A stretch of 64,000 nucleotides of DNA from Burkholderia paludis. GTDB taxonomy: Bacteria; Pseudomonadota; Gammaproteobacteria; Burkholderiales; Burkholderiaceae. The notes beneath the pieces are model-generated. The model saw only the letters and a list, made by a program, of their open reading frames with translations. It was not told where the DNA came from and did not search any database. The position numbers were made by a program, and so were the translations under genes. Below, piece by piece: positions 52,301 through 60,011 of the stretch. The DNA lies in assembly GCF_000732615.1 (NCBI RefSeq), contig NZ_JPGL01000053.1, positions 1 to 64,000 of the forward strand, read 5' to 3'. Position 1 is the stretch's first letter, and the number at the start of each line of letters is the position of its first letter.

Positions 52301-52507
52301 CTCGCGCTGATCCCGCTGCTGCGCTCGAACTTCTTCGGGCCGATGGCCACCGCGCTGATGGGCGGCATCACGAGCGCCACCGTGCTGACGCTGTTCTACC
52401 TGCCCGCGCTGTATGCGACGTGGTTCCGCGTGAAGCGCGACGAGCGCGATCCGCAGGACGGCCCGCCGCATGAAGGCGGCACGCCGGCCGCCTCGCCGGG
52501 AGCCTGA
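49358..52507 (+). CDS. RND efflux permease subunit
   Basis: A 1049-residue AcrB-superfamily permease. Start FNLSAWALRHQALVVYLIAL; porter segments with EDPPFTFRVMVIRTFWPGAS; proton-relay Asp pair in LVLALGLLVDDAIIAVEMMA; second-half transmembrane block FRPITLTAAAAVLALIPLLR and FGIIMRNSVILVDQIEQDIA. It differs clearly from the orphan permease at 22.8-25.9 kb (no MPSFFIDRP start). GTG start overlapping the adaptor stop; followed two bases later by the outer-membrane channel gene. Substrates are not predictable from sequence. Confidence 0.92.
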   Translation: MSVSHEEGRFNLSAWALRHQALVVYLIALATLAGMLAYTRLAQSEDPPFTFRVMVIRTFWPGASARQVQEQVTDRIGRKLQETPAIDFLRSYSRPGESLIFFTMKDSAPVKDVPDTWYQIRKKVGDIGYTLPPGVQGPFFNDEFGDVYTNIWTLEGDGFTPAQLHDYADQLRTVLLRVPGVGKVDYFGDPDQRIFIEVNNAQLTRLGISPQQLGQAINAQNDISSAGVLTTADDRVFVRPGGQFDNVDAIADTLLRINGRTFRLGDLATVKRGYDDPAVTQMRANGKAVLGIGVTMQPGGDVIRLGKALDAESNDLQAQLPAGLKLTLVSSMPHAVSHSVDDFLEAVAEAVAIVLVVSLVSLGLRTGMVVVISIPVVLAVTALFMFLFDIGLHKVSLGTLVLALGLLVDDAIIAVEMMAVKLEQGYTRARAAAFAYTSTAFPMLTGTLVTVSGFLPIALAKSSTGEYTRSIFEVSAIALIASWFAAVVLIPLLGYHMLPERKRHAHEAHLPDDHEHDIYDTRFYRRLRGWIDWCIERRFVVLLITGALFVVALAGFSLVPQQFFPSSDRPELLVDLRLPEGASFAATLRETERLEKVLDKRPEIDHSVNFVGSGAPRFYLPLDQQLQLPNFAQFVITAKSVEDREKLATWLETELRNQFPAVRSRLSRLENGPPVGYPVQFRVSGDSIATVRSIAEKVAATMRGDARTVNVQFDWDEPAERSVRFEIDQKKARELNVTSQDVSSFLAMTLSGTTVTQYRERDKLIAVDLRAPKADRVDPAKLAGLALPTPNGPVPLGSLGRFEPTLEYGVVWERDRQPTITVQSDVRTGAQGIDVTHAVDAKLDALRAQLPVGYQINIGGSVEESAKAQKSINAQMPLMAIAVFTLLMIQLQSFARVLMVVLTAPLGLIGVVATLLLFGQPFGFVAMLGVIAMFGIIMRNSVILVDQIEQDIAAGHGRVDAIIGATVRRFRPITLTAAAAVLALIPLLRSNFFGPMATALMGGITSATVLTLFYLPALYATWFRVKRDERDPQDGPPHEGGTPAASPGA

Positions 52508-52509
52508 CC

Positions 52510-54069
52510 ATGGATCGATCGATGAACCTGAAAACGAAAGCCGCGCGGGCGCTCGCGGCCGCGAGCCTCGCCGGCCCGCTCGCGGGCTGCGCGTGGTTCG
52601 CGCCAAGCAGCGAGCCGCCGGCGATGCCGGCGCCCGCGCACTACGGCACCGCGCCGCAAGTGCGTCAGACCGTGTCCGCGCAAGGCGTCGCGCAGCAGTT
52701 CGAGGTCGGCGCGCAGCCGGTGCCCGACTGGTGGACGCAGTACCGCTCCGATGCGTTGAACGCGCTCGTCGACGAAGGGCTGCGCAACAGCCCGACGCTC
52801 GGGGCGGCGTCGCACTCGCTGGATGCCGCACGCGAGCAGTTGCGCGGTCAGATCGGCAGCTCGATGCTGCCGTCGATCGACGCGGGCGGCCAGGCGGCGC
52901 GCCAGCGGGCGCTCGGCGTGCCGATTCCCGCGCTCGGCGCGCCGACGCTGCTGTACGACTCGTTCGTCGGGCAACTGCAGGCGAGTTACACGATCGACCT
53001 GTTCGGCGCCACCCGCTTCGCGAACCGCGCGCTCTCGAAACGCGTCGACGTCAGCGCGTTCCAGCTCGAATCCGCGCGGCGCGCGCTGGCCGCGAACATC
53101 GTCACCGCGTCGATCACGGTGTCGGTGCTGAATGCGCAGATCGGCACGACCGAGCGGCTCGTCGCGCTCGCCAACGACCAGGCGCACGACGCGGAGCGCC
53201 GCTTTGCGCTCGGTTCGGCATCGCGCAGCGACGCGCTGAACGCGCGGCAAAGCGCCGACACGTTCGCGGCGAGCCTGCCGGCGCTGCGCCAGCAGCGCGA
53301 CTCGGCGCGCCATGCGCTCGCGGTGCTGATCGGCCGCACGCCCGACCGGCCGCCGGCCGATCTCACGCTCGCCGATCTGCACTTGCCCGAACAGGTGCCC
53401 GTCGTCGTGCCGTCGGATCTGCTGCAAAGCCGTCCGGACATCCAGGCGGCCGACGCGGGGTTGAAGGCGGCCGCGGCCGAAGTGGGCGTCGCGACCGCGC
53501 AGATGTTCCCGCAGCTGTCGCTGTCGGCGGCGATGGGCAAAGGCGGCTTCAGCTGGCCGGCGATGCTGTCGGGCGCCGGCGCGATCTGGAACGTCGGCGC
53601 GTCGCTGAGCCAGCCGATCTTCCACGGCGGCGCGCTGCTCGCGCAGCGCCGCGCGGCAAAGGCGACCTACGAGGCGGCGGTCGACCAGTACAAGCAGGCC
53701 GTGCTCGGCGCGTTCCAGAACGTCGCCGATTCGCTCGCGGCGCTCGAGCACGACGCGGAAGCGCTCGACGCGTCGTCCCGCGCCGCCCTTTCGGCGCGCG
53801 GCGCGTACGACGACGCGGCGGCCCGCGTGCGGCTCGGCGCGCTGCCGCCGTCGGCCGCGCGCGCCAGCGAGCTGCAGTACCGCAATGCGCGGCTCGACGA
53901 GATCCGCGCGACCGGCGCGCGATTCGCCGATACCGCGCGGCTCTACCAGGCGATGGGCACGCCGCCGGCCGGACAGGCCGGCACGGCCGCCCCGACCGGC
54001 AACGCGACCGGCCAGCCGGCGCACGCCGATACCGCCGCCCGCGCCGAGACTCCGCCGTCGCCGCAATAG
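52510..54069 (+). CDS. Outer-membrane efflux channel lipoprotein (NodT/OprM family)
   Basis: A 519-residue TolC-like channel. The signal and lipobox are at residues ~10-30 (AASLAGPLAGCAWFAPSSEP); two duplicated helical hairpin repeats follow (LNALVDEGLRNSPTLGAASH, LLQSRPDIQAADAGLKAAAA). The end carries an Ala/Pro/Gly-rich tail. It completes the pump operon, two bases after the permease stop. Confidence 0.9.
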   Translation: MDRSMNLKTKAARALAAASLAGPLAGCAWFAPSSEPPAMPAPAHYGTAPQVRQTVSAQGVAQQFEVGAQPVPDWWTQYRSDALNALVDEGLRNSPTLGAASHSLDAAREQLRGQIGSSMLPSIDAGGQAARQRALGVPIPALGAPTLLYDSFVGQLQASYTIDLFGATRFANRALSKRVDVSAFQLESARRALAANIVTASITVSVLNAQIGTTERLVALANDQAHDAERRFALGSASRSDALNARQSADTFAASLPALRQQRDSARHALAVLIGRTPDRPPADLTLADLHLPEQVPVVVPSDLLQSRPDIQAADAGLKAAAAEVGVATAQMFPQLSLSAAMGKGGFSWPAMLSGAGAIWNVGASLSQPIFHGGALLAQRRAAKATYEAAVDQYKQAVLGAFQNVADSLAALEHDAEALDASSRAALSARGAYDDAAARVRLGALPPSAARASELQYRNARLDEIRATGARFADTARLYQAMGTPPAGQAGTAAPTGNATGQPAHADTAARAETPPSPQ

Positions 54070-54078
54070 GCCGGCCCT

Positions 54079-54109
54079 GCCGTCGGGTGCGCACCGGGCG
54101 CCCGACGGC
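54079..54109 (+). terminator. GC hairpin after the RND pump operon
   Basis: GCCGTCGGG and CCCGACGGC pair perfectly across 13 bases, ten bases after the operon stop. The T-run is weak (CGATCTTCC), so termination may need Rho. Confidence 0.55.
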
Positions 54110-54179
54110 CGATCTTCCGCTTGACCCTCACGTAGCGTAACGTTCGAGACTCCAGGGTGCGCACCGAACGGAGGGACGA

Positions 54180-55208
54180 ATGCGACTGAAGGTGGGAGAA
54201 CTGGCGAAACGCAGCGGGCTGACGGTCCGCACGCTTCATCACTATCACGCAATCGGTCTGTTGACGCCTTCGGCGCGCGCCGACAACGGCTACCGGCTGT
54301 ACGACCGCGACGACGTCGCCCGGCTCCACCGGATCCAGGCGCTGCGCCGCTTCGGCCTGTCGCTCGCCGAAATCGGCGACCACCTGAACCGGCCCGGCGC
54401 CCCGCTCGCCGATCTCGTCGCGAAGCAGATCGCCCTGCTCGACCGCCAGCTTGCGCAGACCGCGCAGCTGCGCGAGCGGCTCGTGAGCCTGCATGCGCAG
54501 CTCGCCGCGGGCGCGGAGCCGGAGCTGGCCGACTGGCTCACCACACTGGAATTGATGACCGTGTACGACAAATATTTCTCCGAGGAAGAACTCGCGCGCC
54601 TGCCGATGTACCGGAAAAGCCAGGCGGGCGACGCGGAATGGATCGCGCTCGTCGGCGAGGTCCGCGCGCTGCACGACGCGGGCGTGCCCGCCGAGGACGC
54701 GCGCGCCCGCGCGCTTGCCGCGCGCTGGATGGCGCTGCTCGTGCGCGACACGAACAACGACCCGCGGCTGCTGGCGAAGCTGAACCTGATGCACGAACAC
54801 GAGCCGGCGATGCAGTCGAAGGTCGGCATTTCGACCGCGCTGCGCGACTATGTGCTGCGCGCGTCGTCGGAAGCGAAGATGCGGATCTTCGAGAAGTACC
54901 TCGCCCCGGACGAGATCCGCTTCATGCGGGCGCACTATGGCGAACGCGCGATGGAATGGCCGCAGCTGATGGGGGATGTGCGCGACGCGATCGAGGCGGG
55001 CGCGCAACCCGGTTCGCCGCAGGGCCGCGCGCTCGCGCAGCGCTGGCTCGACCTGTTCTGCAGCTACGCGGGCCACGATCCCGCCACGCACGCGAAATTC
55101 CGCCGTGCGCTGGCCACCGAGCCGCTGCTGACGCAGGATTCGTGGGCCGACGAGACGCTGATCGGCTTCGTCCGCGAAGCGATGGCGCAGCTTGCGCCCG
55201 CGAGCTGA
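54180..55208 (+). CDS. MerR-family regulator with TipAS-like domain
   Basis: A 342-residue regulator. The MerR winged helix is VGELAKRSGLTVRTLHHYHA with IGLLTPSARADNGYRLYDRD, followed by the dimerisation helix and a TipAS-like antibiotic-binding helical domain, here apparently present twice in degenerate form (FSEEELARLPMYRK, later FMRAHYGERAMEWPQLMGDV). TipA-type proteins bind drugs and activate stress promoters. It follows the pump operon in the same direction but has its own upstream promoter-like TTGACC; it might tune the pump or act alone. Confidence 0.85.
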   Translation: MRLKVGELAKRSGLTVRTLHHYHAIGLLTPSARADNGYRLYDRDDVARLHRIQALRRFGLSLAEIGDHLNRPGAPLADLVAKQIALLDRQLAQTAQLRERLVSLHAQLAAGAEPELADWLTTLELMTVYDKYFSEEELARLPMYRKSQAGDAEWIALVGEVRALHDAGVPAEDARARALAARWMALLVRDTNNDPRLLAKLNLMHEHEPAMQSKVGISTALRDYVLRASSEAKMRIFEKYLAPDEIRFMRAHYGERAMEWPQLMGDVRDAIEAGAQPGSPQGRALAQRWLDLFCSYAGHDPATHAKFRRALATEPLLTQDSWADETLIGFVREAMAQLAPAS

Positions 55209-55256
55209 ACGCATGAAGGTACGGGGGGCAGCCGGGTTTCCCGCGTGCCGCCCGTC

Positions 55257-55967
55257 TCACCATCGGCAGCCGGTGTCGCGAACCGCATCCAGCGCGAGCA
55301 TCGGCAATGCGAGCAGGCCCGCGCCCGCATGCGCTTGCCGGCAGTCGGCGCGACGGGCGTCCGACATGCCGCCGGCCAGCCTCGCATCGACGGTGTCGCG
55401 GCGCGGCGCAAGGCCGCCGGACGACGTGCCCAACGCACCGACCGCCGCCTGCGCCGGGCTGCGCGCGACGGCTTGCCGCGCGCCGATGGCATCGAGGTCG
55501 CGCTGCCAGTCGACCTCGGCGTCCGATGCGGTCTGCACACGGTTTTCATCTCCGCTTGCGACCGCGCCTGCAGGTGTCTCGCGTTGTCGCGGCGGATCCA
55601 GCACGCGCGGGGTGTCGGACAGCGCGCTCGCATGCAGCGCCAGGCGCGAGGTTGCGATCGCGGCGGATCGCTGCGTCGCTCGCCCAGTGCTGCGCGCCCC
55701 TTCGGACGGGCCGGCTTCACCATCGGCCGGCGCATTCGCCACGAGCGCCGCACGCGCGAGAATCAGCTCGACGCGCAGCGCGATCCCCGGCCGCGCACCG
55801 GCTTTCGGGCCGGCCGCCGATAACGCCCGTTGCAGCACGAACCATCCGGACAGGTGAATCGAGACGGAGGCCGCGACGGCCAGTGCAACGATGCGCGCCC
55901 GTCGGCGTCGCGCCGGATCGCCCCGCTGCGGTCGCGATGCGTCAGTCCGACGCGCCGCCGCCGTCAT
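55257..55967 (-). CDS. TonB-like single-helix protein of unknown function
   Basis: A 236-residue protein with a basic cytosolic N terminus, one membrane helix (IVALAVAASVSIHLSGWFVL, with the SxxxH pattern of TonB/TolA anchors) and a long polar periplasmic part rich in Ala/Arg/Gly. It ends in a small cysteine-containing segment (DARRADCRQAHAGAGLLALP). No family is recognised with certainty. Its start overlaps the end of the HTH gene by 26 bases, so it belongs to the DUF2975/HTH transcript. A role in energy transfer or signalling across the periplasm is a guess from the anchor type. Confidence 0.65.
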   Translation of the reverse strand: MTAAARRTDASRPQRGDPARRRRARIVALAVAASVSIHLSGWFVLQRALSAAGPKAGARPGIALRVELILARAALVANAPADGEAGPSEGARSTGRATQRSAAIATSRLALHASALSDTPRVLDPPRQRETPAGAVASGDENRVQTASDAEVDWQRDLDAIGARQAVARSPAQAAVGALGTSSGGLAPRRDTVDARLAGGMSDARRADCRQAHAGAGLLALPMLALDAVRDTGCRW

Positions 55968-56166
55968 CGCTGAACGCGAGCAGGTCGCCCGGCTGGCAGT
56001 CGAGATAGCGGCAGATCGCCTCGAGCGTCGCGAAGCGGATGCCCTTGACCTTCCCTTGCTTGAGCAGCGACAGGTTCTGTTCGGTGATGCCGACGGCCGC
56101 CGCGAGGTCCTTCGAGCGCACCTTGCGCGTTGCGAGCATCACATCCAGCTTGACCACGATCGACAT
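55942..56166 (-). CDS. Small XRE/YozG-type HTH regulator
   Basis: A 74-residue Cro/C1-type helix-turn-helix protein: VKLDVMLATRKVRSKDLAAA, VGITEQNLSLLKQGKVKGIR and FATLEAICRYLDCQPGDLLA. This is the compact YozG form nearly always paired with a DUF2975 membrane protein, which precedes it here with an eight-base gap. It probably represses its own operon at the 21-base dyad upstream of the DUF2975 gene. Confidence 0.9.
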   Translation of the reverse strand: MSIVVKLDVMLATRKVRSKDLAAAVGITEQNLSLLKQGKVKGIRFATLEAICRYLDCQPGDLLAFSDDGGGASD

Positions 56167-56174
56167 GGCGCGCC

Positions 56175-56735
56175 TCAGACGAACTGCCGATGCTCGGCAT
56201 CGAGTTCGCTCGCCTGCCGCAGGATGTGCGCGATGACCGCGATGCACGCCGCCGTGAACAGCGCGACCACGTACGGCAGGCTGAAGCCGATGCTGACCAC
56301 GCGGTGGCCGACCGGCTCGCGCAGCGTCGCCCATACGCTCAGCAGCGGCTCGCACAGCAGGCTCAGCAGCACCCACAGGCCGATCGCACGGCCCGTCTTG
56401 CCGAGATGGCCGGCCGCCAGCACGGAGAAATAGTCGCGGCGCGCATAGGTGCGGAACAGCGCGCGCAGATGACGCAGGCCGTTGGCAAGCGCGATCAGCG
56501 GGATGCTGGACAGCAGGATGCCCACTGCCTTCTGCCACCACGGGAACGCGTCGACATCGACGCGCAGGTTCGACATCACCGAATCCGTCAGGCCGAACAC
56601 GAGACCGGGCCCGGAGGCCGCGTTCAGCGATGGAAACGCCCAGCACGCGGCGTTGAGCACCAGCATGACGACGATGAAACCCAGCGTGACGGTGGCCATC
56701 CGCTGGCTGATACGGGCGATGCGATCGGAATGCAT
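56175..56735 (-). CDS. DUF2975 membrane protein
   Basis: A 186-residue protein with four membrane helices (around residues 14-35, 65-85, 112-135, 148-172) and the DUF2975 blocks FPWWQKAVGILLSSIPLIAL and LRALFRTYARRDYFSVLAAG. DUF2975 proteins always sit next to a YozG-type HTH and are thought to signal to it from the membrane. It is the first gene of the three-gene operon; the perfect palindrome 45 bases upstream is the likely control site. Confidence 0.87.
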   Translation of the reverse strand: MHSDRIARISQRMATVTLGFIVVMLVLNAACWAFPSLNAASGPGLVFGLTDSVMSNLRVDVDAFPWWQKAVGILLSSIPLIALANGLRHLRALFRTYARRDYFSVLAAGHLGKTGRAIGLWVLLSLLCEPLLSVWATLREPVGHRVVSIGFSLPYVVALFTAACIAVIAHILRQASELDAEHRQFV

Positions 56736-56780
56736 GCGAAGTCCTCGACGAAAGTGAACGTGCGCCGATTGTACGCCATG

Positions 56781-56801
56781 AATTATCGTTAAACGATAAT
56801 T
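56781..56801 (-). promoter_or_regulatory. 21-base operator of the DUF2975/HTH operon
   Basis: AATTATCGTT and AACGATAATT pair perfectly around one central A, in the only strongly AT-rich stretch nearby, 45-65 bases before the operon start. It overlaps the probable core promoter and is an ideal autoregulation site for the HTH protein. Confidence 0.7.
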
Positions 56802-56865
56802 AATCGTCGCATCTCCACCATTTCTTATCGCATGACAGGTTCACCCGGCATCGACGGCCGCGCGC

Positions 56866-57393
56866 CTAGCGATAGTCGTGCAGGCTGATCCCGCGCCAGT
56901 GCTTCGTCATGTAGCGCAGGAACACGGGATGGGCCTTCAGGTCCGCATTCGGCACGGGCGCCGCGCCGCCGTCCATGAACTTGCCGTTGACGGTGACGGT
57001 TTCCTCGCCGCGCAGCACGTACTTCCTGCCCGCGTCGATCAGGAAATACTTGACCTGGTCGGCGCTGACGTCGCCGCGGCAGCCGATCTTGTATGCGAAC
57101 AGGAACTGCTTGCGGCCGTCGCCGAGCAGGTCGCGCATTTCGATCGACGCGGGCACGACGTCCAGGATCACGTCGACCGGGCAGGCGTTCACGTAGTCGT
57201 GCACCGTCCAGTCGGGGCGGCCGTCGAGCGTCGCGGCCACCTTCAGTTCGACGTCGTCGCCGGATGCGGTTCTGGCAAGCGTCACCGCATGCACGCCGGC
57301 CGCATCGGTCCACGTGTATTCGGCGGCCCGCGCCGGATTGCACAGCGCTGCGGCGGCGAGAAACAGGCAAGGAGAAAGGAAACGTCGGAGCAT
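56866..57393 (-). CDS. Periplasmic protein resembling the M949_RS01915 family
   Basis: A 175-residue exported protein (signal FLSPCLFLAAAALCNPARAA). The mature domain has paired strands DVILDVVPASIEMRDLLGDG and RKQFLFAYKIGCRGDVSADQ, then YVLRGEETVTVNGK, a pattern I associate with the poorly characterised M949_RS01915 family. The Cys in GCRGD is conserved there. Function unknown. It stands alone, transcribed toward the DUF2975 operon and away from fisR. Confidence 0.72.
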   Translation of the reverse strand: MLRRFLSPCLFLAAAALCNPARAAEYTWTDAAGVHAVTLARTASGDDVELKVAATLDGRPDWTVHDYVNACPVDVILDVVPASIEMRDLLGDGRKQFLFAYKIGCRGDVSADQVKYFLIDAGRKYVLRGEETVTVNGKFMDGGAAPVPNADLKAHPVFLRYMTKHWRGISLHDYR

Positions 57394-57464
57394 CGGCGAT
57401 GGGGGGCTGGATCGAATCCGCCATTATCGGCAAGGCGGCCCGCTGCCGCCAGTCGCGCGCCCGC

Positions 57465-58847
57465 TCAGCGCCCGCGCATCCCGAGCCCGAGCGCCTTCAT
57501 CCGCCGGTACAAGGTCCGTTCGCTCATCCCGACCTGCTCGGCAAGCGCCTTGCGCGTGCCGTCGAACGTGCGCGCGATGCGCACGAGTTCCGCGTCCGAC
57601 ACGCCGCGCACCTCCGTCGCGCGGTCCTGCGGCGCCGCCGCCGCGGCGACCAGTTCGGCCGGCAGGTGCTCGACGCGGATCGTCCCGTCGTCCGCGAACA
57701 GGCACGCGCGCTCGAGCACGTTGCGCAGCTCGCGGATGTTGCCCGGCCACGCATAGGCATCGAGACACGCGCGTGCGCGCTCCGTCAGCACGAACGGCCG
57801 CGCGCCGGCATCGCCCGCGCTCACGCGCGCATTCGCGATCCGCCGCAGGATCGATTCGGCCAGCAGCGCAACGTCCCCGCGCCGGTCGCGCAACGCCGGC
57901 AACGGAATCGGAAACGCGTTGATCCGGTAGTACAGGTCCTGGCGGAACCGGCCGTCGTCGATCATCTCGCGCAGCGGCTTGTGCGTCGCCGCCACCAGCC
58001 GGAAATCCGCGCGCAGCGCCTCGACGCCGCCGACGCGGCGGAACGTGCCCGATTCGATCAGCCGCAACAGCTTCACCTGCATCGGCAGCGGCACGTCGCC
58101 GATCTCGTCGAGAAACAGCGTCCCGCCCTGCGCGGTCTCGACGAGGCCCGGCTTGCGCTGGTTCGCCCCCGTGAACGCGCCCTTCTCGTAACCGAACAGT
58201 TCGCTCTCGAACAGCGTCTCCGCGATCCCCGAGCAATCGACGACGACGAACGGCCCCATCGCGCGATCGCTCGCCTCGTGCAGCGCGCGGGCGAACAGTT
58301 CCTTGCCGGTGCCCGATTCACCGAGCAGCAGCACCGGCAGCATCGACGGCGCGACGCGCTGCAGCGCGCCGAGCGCCGCGTTGAACGCGTCGGCGCCGCC
58401 GACGAGACCTTCCGCGCTCGGCTGCGCGGACGCGCTGCGCACCGTCGTCAGCCGCTCGACATACGCGATCACGCTGCCGAGCGCATCGAAGATCGGCCGC
58501 AGCTCGACGTCGACGTGCTCGGGGCCGCGCGGCGTGTGGTGGATGTGCAGCACGCGATTCAGCCCGCGCGATTCGAGCGCCTGCTTCATCGGGCAATGCT
58601 CGCCCGCCTGATCGCACGGCACGTCGTAGTGATGCGACACCTGGAAGCAGTGCCGGCCCACGTGCTCGACGCCCGCGACGCCGAACTGGCGCCGGTAGGC
58701 ATCGTTCGCCGCGAGGATCCGGTAGTCGGGATCGACGACGATCATCGGCTGCGGATCCTGCTCCAGGTAGGCGACGAGCGCACGCACGTCGGGCATGACG
58801 TCGTGGCGCGGCGCGGCGACGATCGGGATGGTGTCGTGCGGATTCAT
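57465..58847 (-). CDS. fisR: FisR-type sigma-54 activator of sulfide oxidation
   Basis: A 460-residue enhancer-binding protein: an N-terminal PAS-like sensor (MIVVDPDYRILAANDAYRRQ), AAA+ domain with Walker A GESGTGKE (176-183), the sigma-54 contact loop GAFTGA (223-228) and Walker B GGTLFLDEIGD, and a C-terminal Fis-type helix-turn-helix (RKALAEQVGMSERTLYRRMK). Cysteines at 67, 78 and 85 have the 11- and 7-residue spacing of the three sulfane-sulfur-sensing cysteines of Cupriavidus FisR (Cys53/64/71, from memory). It is divergent from the persulfide dioxygenase operon, which has a sigma-54 promoter. The start ATG 58847 is assumed; the reference protein would start about 14 residues later. Confidence 0.88.
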   Translation of the reverse strand: MNPHDTIPIVAAPRHDVMPDVRALVAYLEQDPQPMIVVDPDYRILAANDAYRRQFGVAGVEHVGRHCFQVSHHYDVPCDQAGEHCPMKQALESRGLNRVLHIHHTPRGPEHVDVELRPIFDALGSVIAYVERLTTVRSASAQPSAEGLVGGADAFNAALGALQRVAPSMLPVLLLGESGTGKELFARALHEASDRAMGPFVVVDCSGIAETLFESELFGYEKGAFTGANQRKPGLVETAQGGTLFLDEIGDVPLPMQVKLLRLIESGTFRRVGGVEALRADFRLVAATHKPLREMIDDGRFRQDLYYRINAFPIPLPALRDRRGDVALLAESILRRIANARVSAGDAGARPFVLTERARACLDAYAWPGNIRELRNVLERACLFADDGTIRVEHLPAELVAAAAAPQDRATEVRGVSDAELVRIARTFDGTRKALAEQVGMSERTLYRRMKALGLGMRGR

Positions 58848-58878
58848 GCGGACGTTCGAAAAAGGGACAGCCTGACGG

Positions 58879-58928
58879 ACTGCCAGGCTGACTGCCAATT
58901 CTGCCACGACACTGCCAGATATGGCAGT
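58879..58928. promoter_or_regulatory. Repeated ACTGCCA boxes, candidate FisR enhancer
   Basis: ACTGCCA occurs at 58879, 58891 and 58911, a CTGCCA at 58901, and the inverted copy TGGCAGT at 58922; the last pair forms a dyad ACTGCCA-GATA-TGGCAGT. The cluster lies 110-160 bases before the sigma-54 promoter, the normal enhancer distance, and directly upstream of fisR, so it may also serve autoregulation. Confidence 0.65.
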
Positions 58929-59036
58929 TCGCATCCGCGTACCGGATGCCGCCGACGCCCGCGGATCGCCTCAGCCGCGCAGAAAACCCGAGCCGAATCA
59001 AGTCCCTGACCGATTGGCCGGTGCGGCGGCGCCGGC

Positions 59037-59052
59037 TGGCATGCTTCTTGAA
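59037..59052 (+). promoter_or_regulatory. Sigma-54 promoter of the sulfide-oxidation operon
   Basis: TGGCATGCTTCTTGAA matches the -24/-12 consensus (TGGCACG-N4-TTGCA) with the GG and the TTG in the right register; the -12 has GA in place of GC. The start of transcription would be near 59063, which argues for the downstream GTG at 59098 as the first codon. Confidence 0.7.
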
Positions 59053-59097
59053 TAAACCATATCGATGCAGGATGCAGAACCCGATCAAGGACACCCC

Positions 59098-59982
59098 GTG
59101 AGCCATGCCCCCGCCCTGTCGGTCGAAGGCTTTTTCGACCCGGCGACCCACACCGTCAGTTATCTCGTGCTCGATACCGCGAGCCACGCGTGCGCGCTGA
59201 TCGACAGCGTGCTCGACTACGATCCGAAATCCGGCCGCACGCGCACGGCCAGCGCCGACCGGCTGATCGCCCGCGTCGCCGAACTCGGCGCGGACGTGCA
59301 CTGGCTGCTGGAAACCCATGTGCACGCCGATCACCTGTCGGCCGCGCCGTACCTGAAGGAACGCGTCGGCGGCCGGATCGCGATCGGTTCGCACGTGCGC
59401 CGCGTGCAGCACGTGTTCGGCACGCTGTTCAACGCCGGCCCCGGTTTCGCGCAGGACGGCCGCCAGTTCGACCGGCTGCTCGACGACGGCGACACGCTCG
59501 CGCTCGGCGGCCTGACGATCCGCGCGCTGCATACGCCGGGCCACACGCCGGCCTGCATGACCTACTGTGTGGACGACGCGACCCGGCGCGCGGCGTTCGT
59601 CGGCGACACGCTGTTCATGCCCGACTACGGCACGGCCCGCTGCGATTTTCCCGGCGGCGACGCACGCACGCTGTATCGCTCGATCGCGCGCGTGCTCGGC
59701 CTGCCGCCCGACACGCAGCTCTACCTGTGCCACGACTACCAGCCGGGCGGACGCGACGTGCAGTTCGTGACGACCGTCGCCGAGCAGCGCCGCGCGAACG
59801 TGCACGTGAAGGACGGCGTGACCGAGGACGATTTCGTCGCGATGCGCACCGCGCGCGACGCGACGCTCGACATGCCGGTGCTGATGCTGCCGTCCGTGCA
59901 GGTCAACATGCGCGCCGGCCACCTGCCCGAGCCCGAAAACAACGGCGTGCGCTACCTGAAGATTCCGCTCGACGCGATCTGA
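59098..59982 (+). CDS. Persulfide dioxygenase-like MBL-fold protein (ETHE1/Blh type)
   Basis: A 294-residue metallo-beta-lactamase-fold protein. The metal motif is THVHADHL (residues 73-80), with further ligands in LHTPGHTPACMTYC and FVGDTLFMPDYGTARCDFPG, and DYQPGGRD near the end. This is the persulfide dioxygenase subgroup, which oxidises glutathione persulfide to sulfite. I start it at GTG 59098 with AAGGAC six bases upstream, because ATG 59065 would lie at the predicted transcription start. It leads the sulfide operon with the sulfurtransferase-SQR fusion. Confidence 0.87.
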   Translation: MSHAPALSVEGFFDPATHTVSYLVLDTASHACALIDSVLDYDPKSGRTRTASADRLIARVAELGADVHWLLETHVHADHLSAAPYLKERVGGRIAIGSHVRRVQHVFGTLFNAGPGFAQDGRQFDRLLDDGDTLALGGLTIRALHTPGHTPACMTYCVDDATRRAAFVGDTLFMPDYGTARCDFPGGDARTLYRSIARVLGLPPDTQLYLCHDYQPGGRDVQFVTTVAEQRRANVHVKDGVTEDDFVAMRTARDATLDMPVLMLPSVQVNMRAGHLPEPENNGVRYLKIPLDAI

Positions 59983-60011
59983 GCCGCGCGCCCCACCCGG
60001 AGAACCCCGAC

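Noticed and set aside
49010..52831. 1273-codon minus-strand open frame
   Set aside because: It is the antisense shadow of the RND permease gene. Long antisense frames are common in high-GC DNA; its His/Arg/Asp-rich text matches no protein style.
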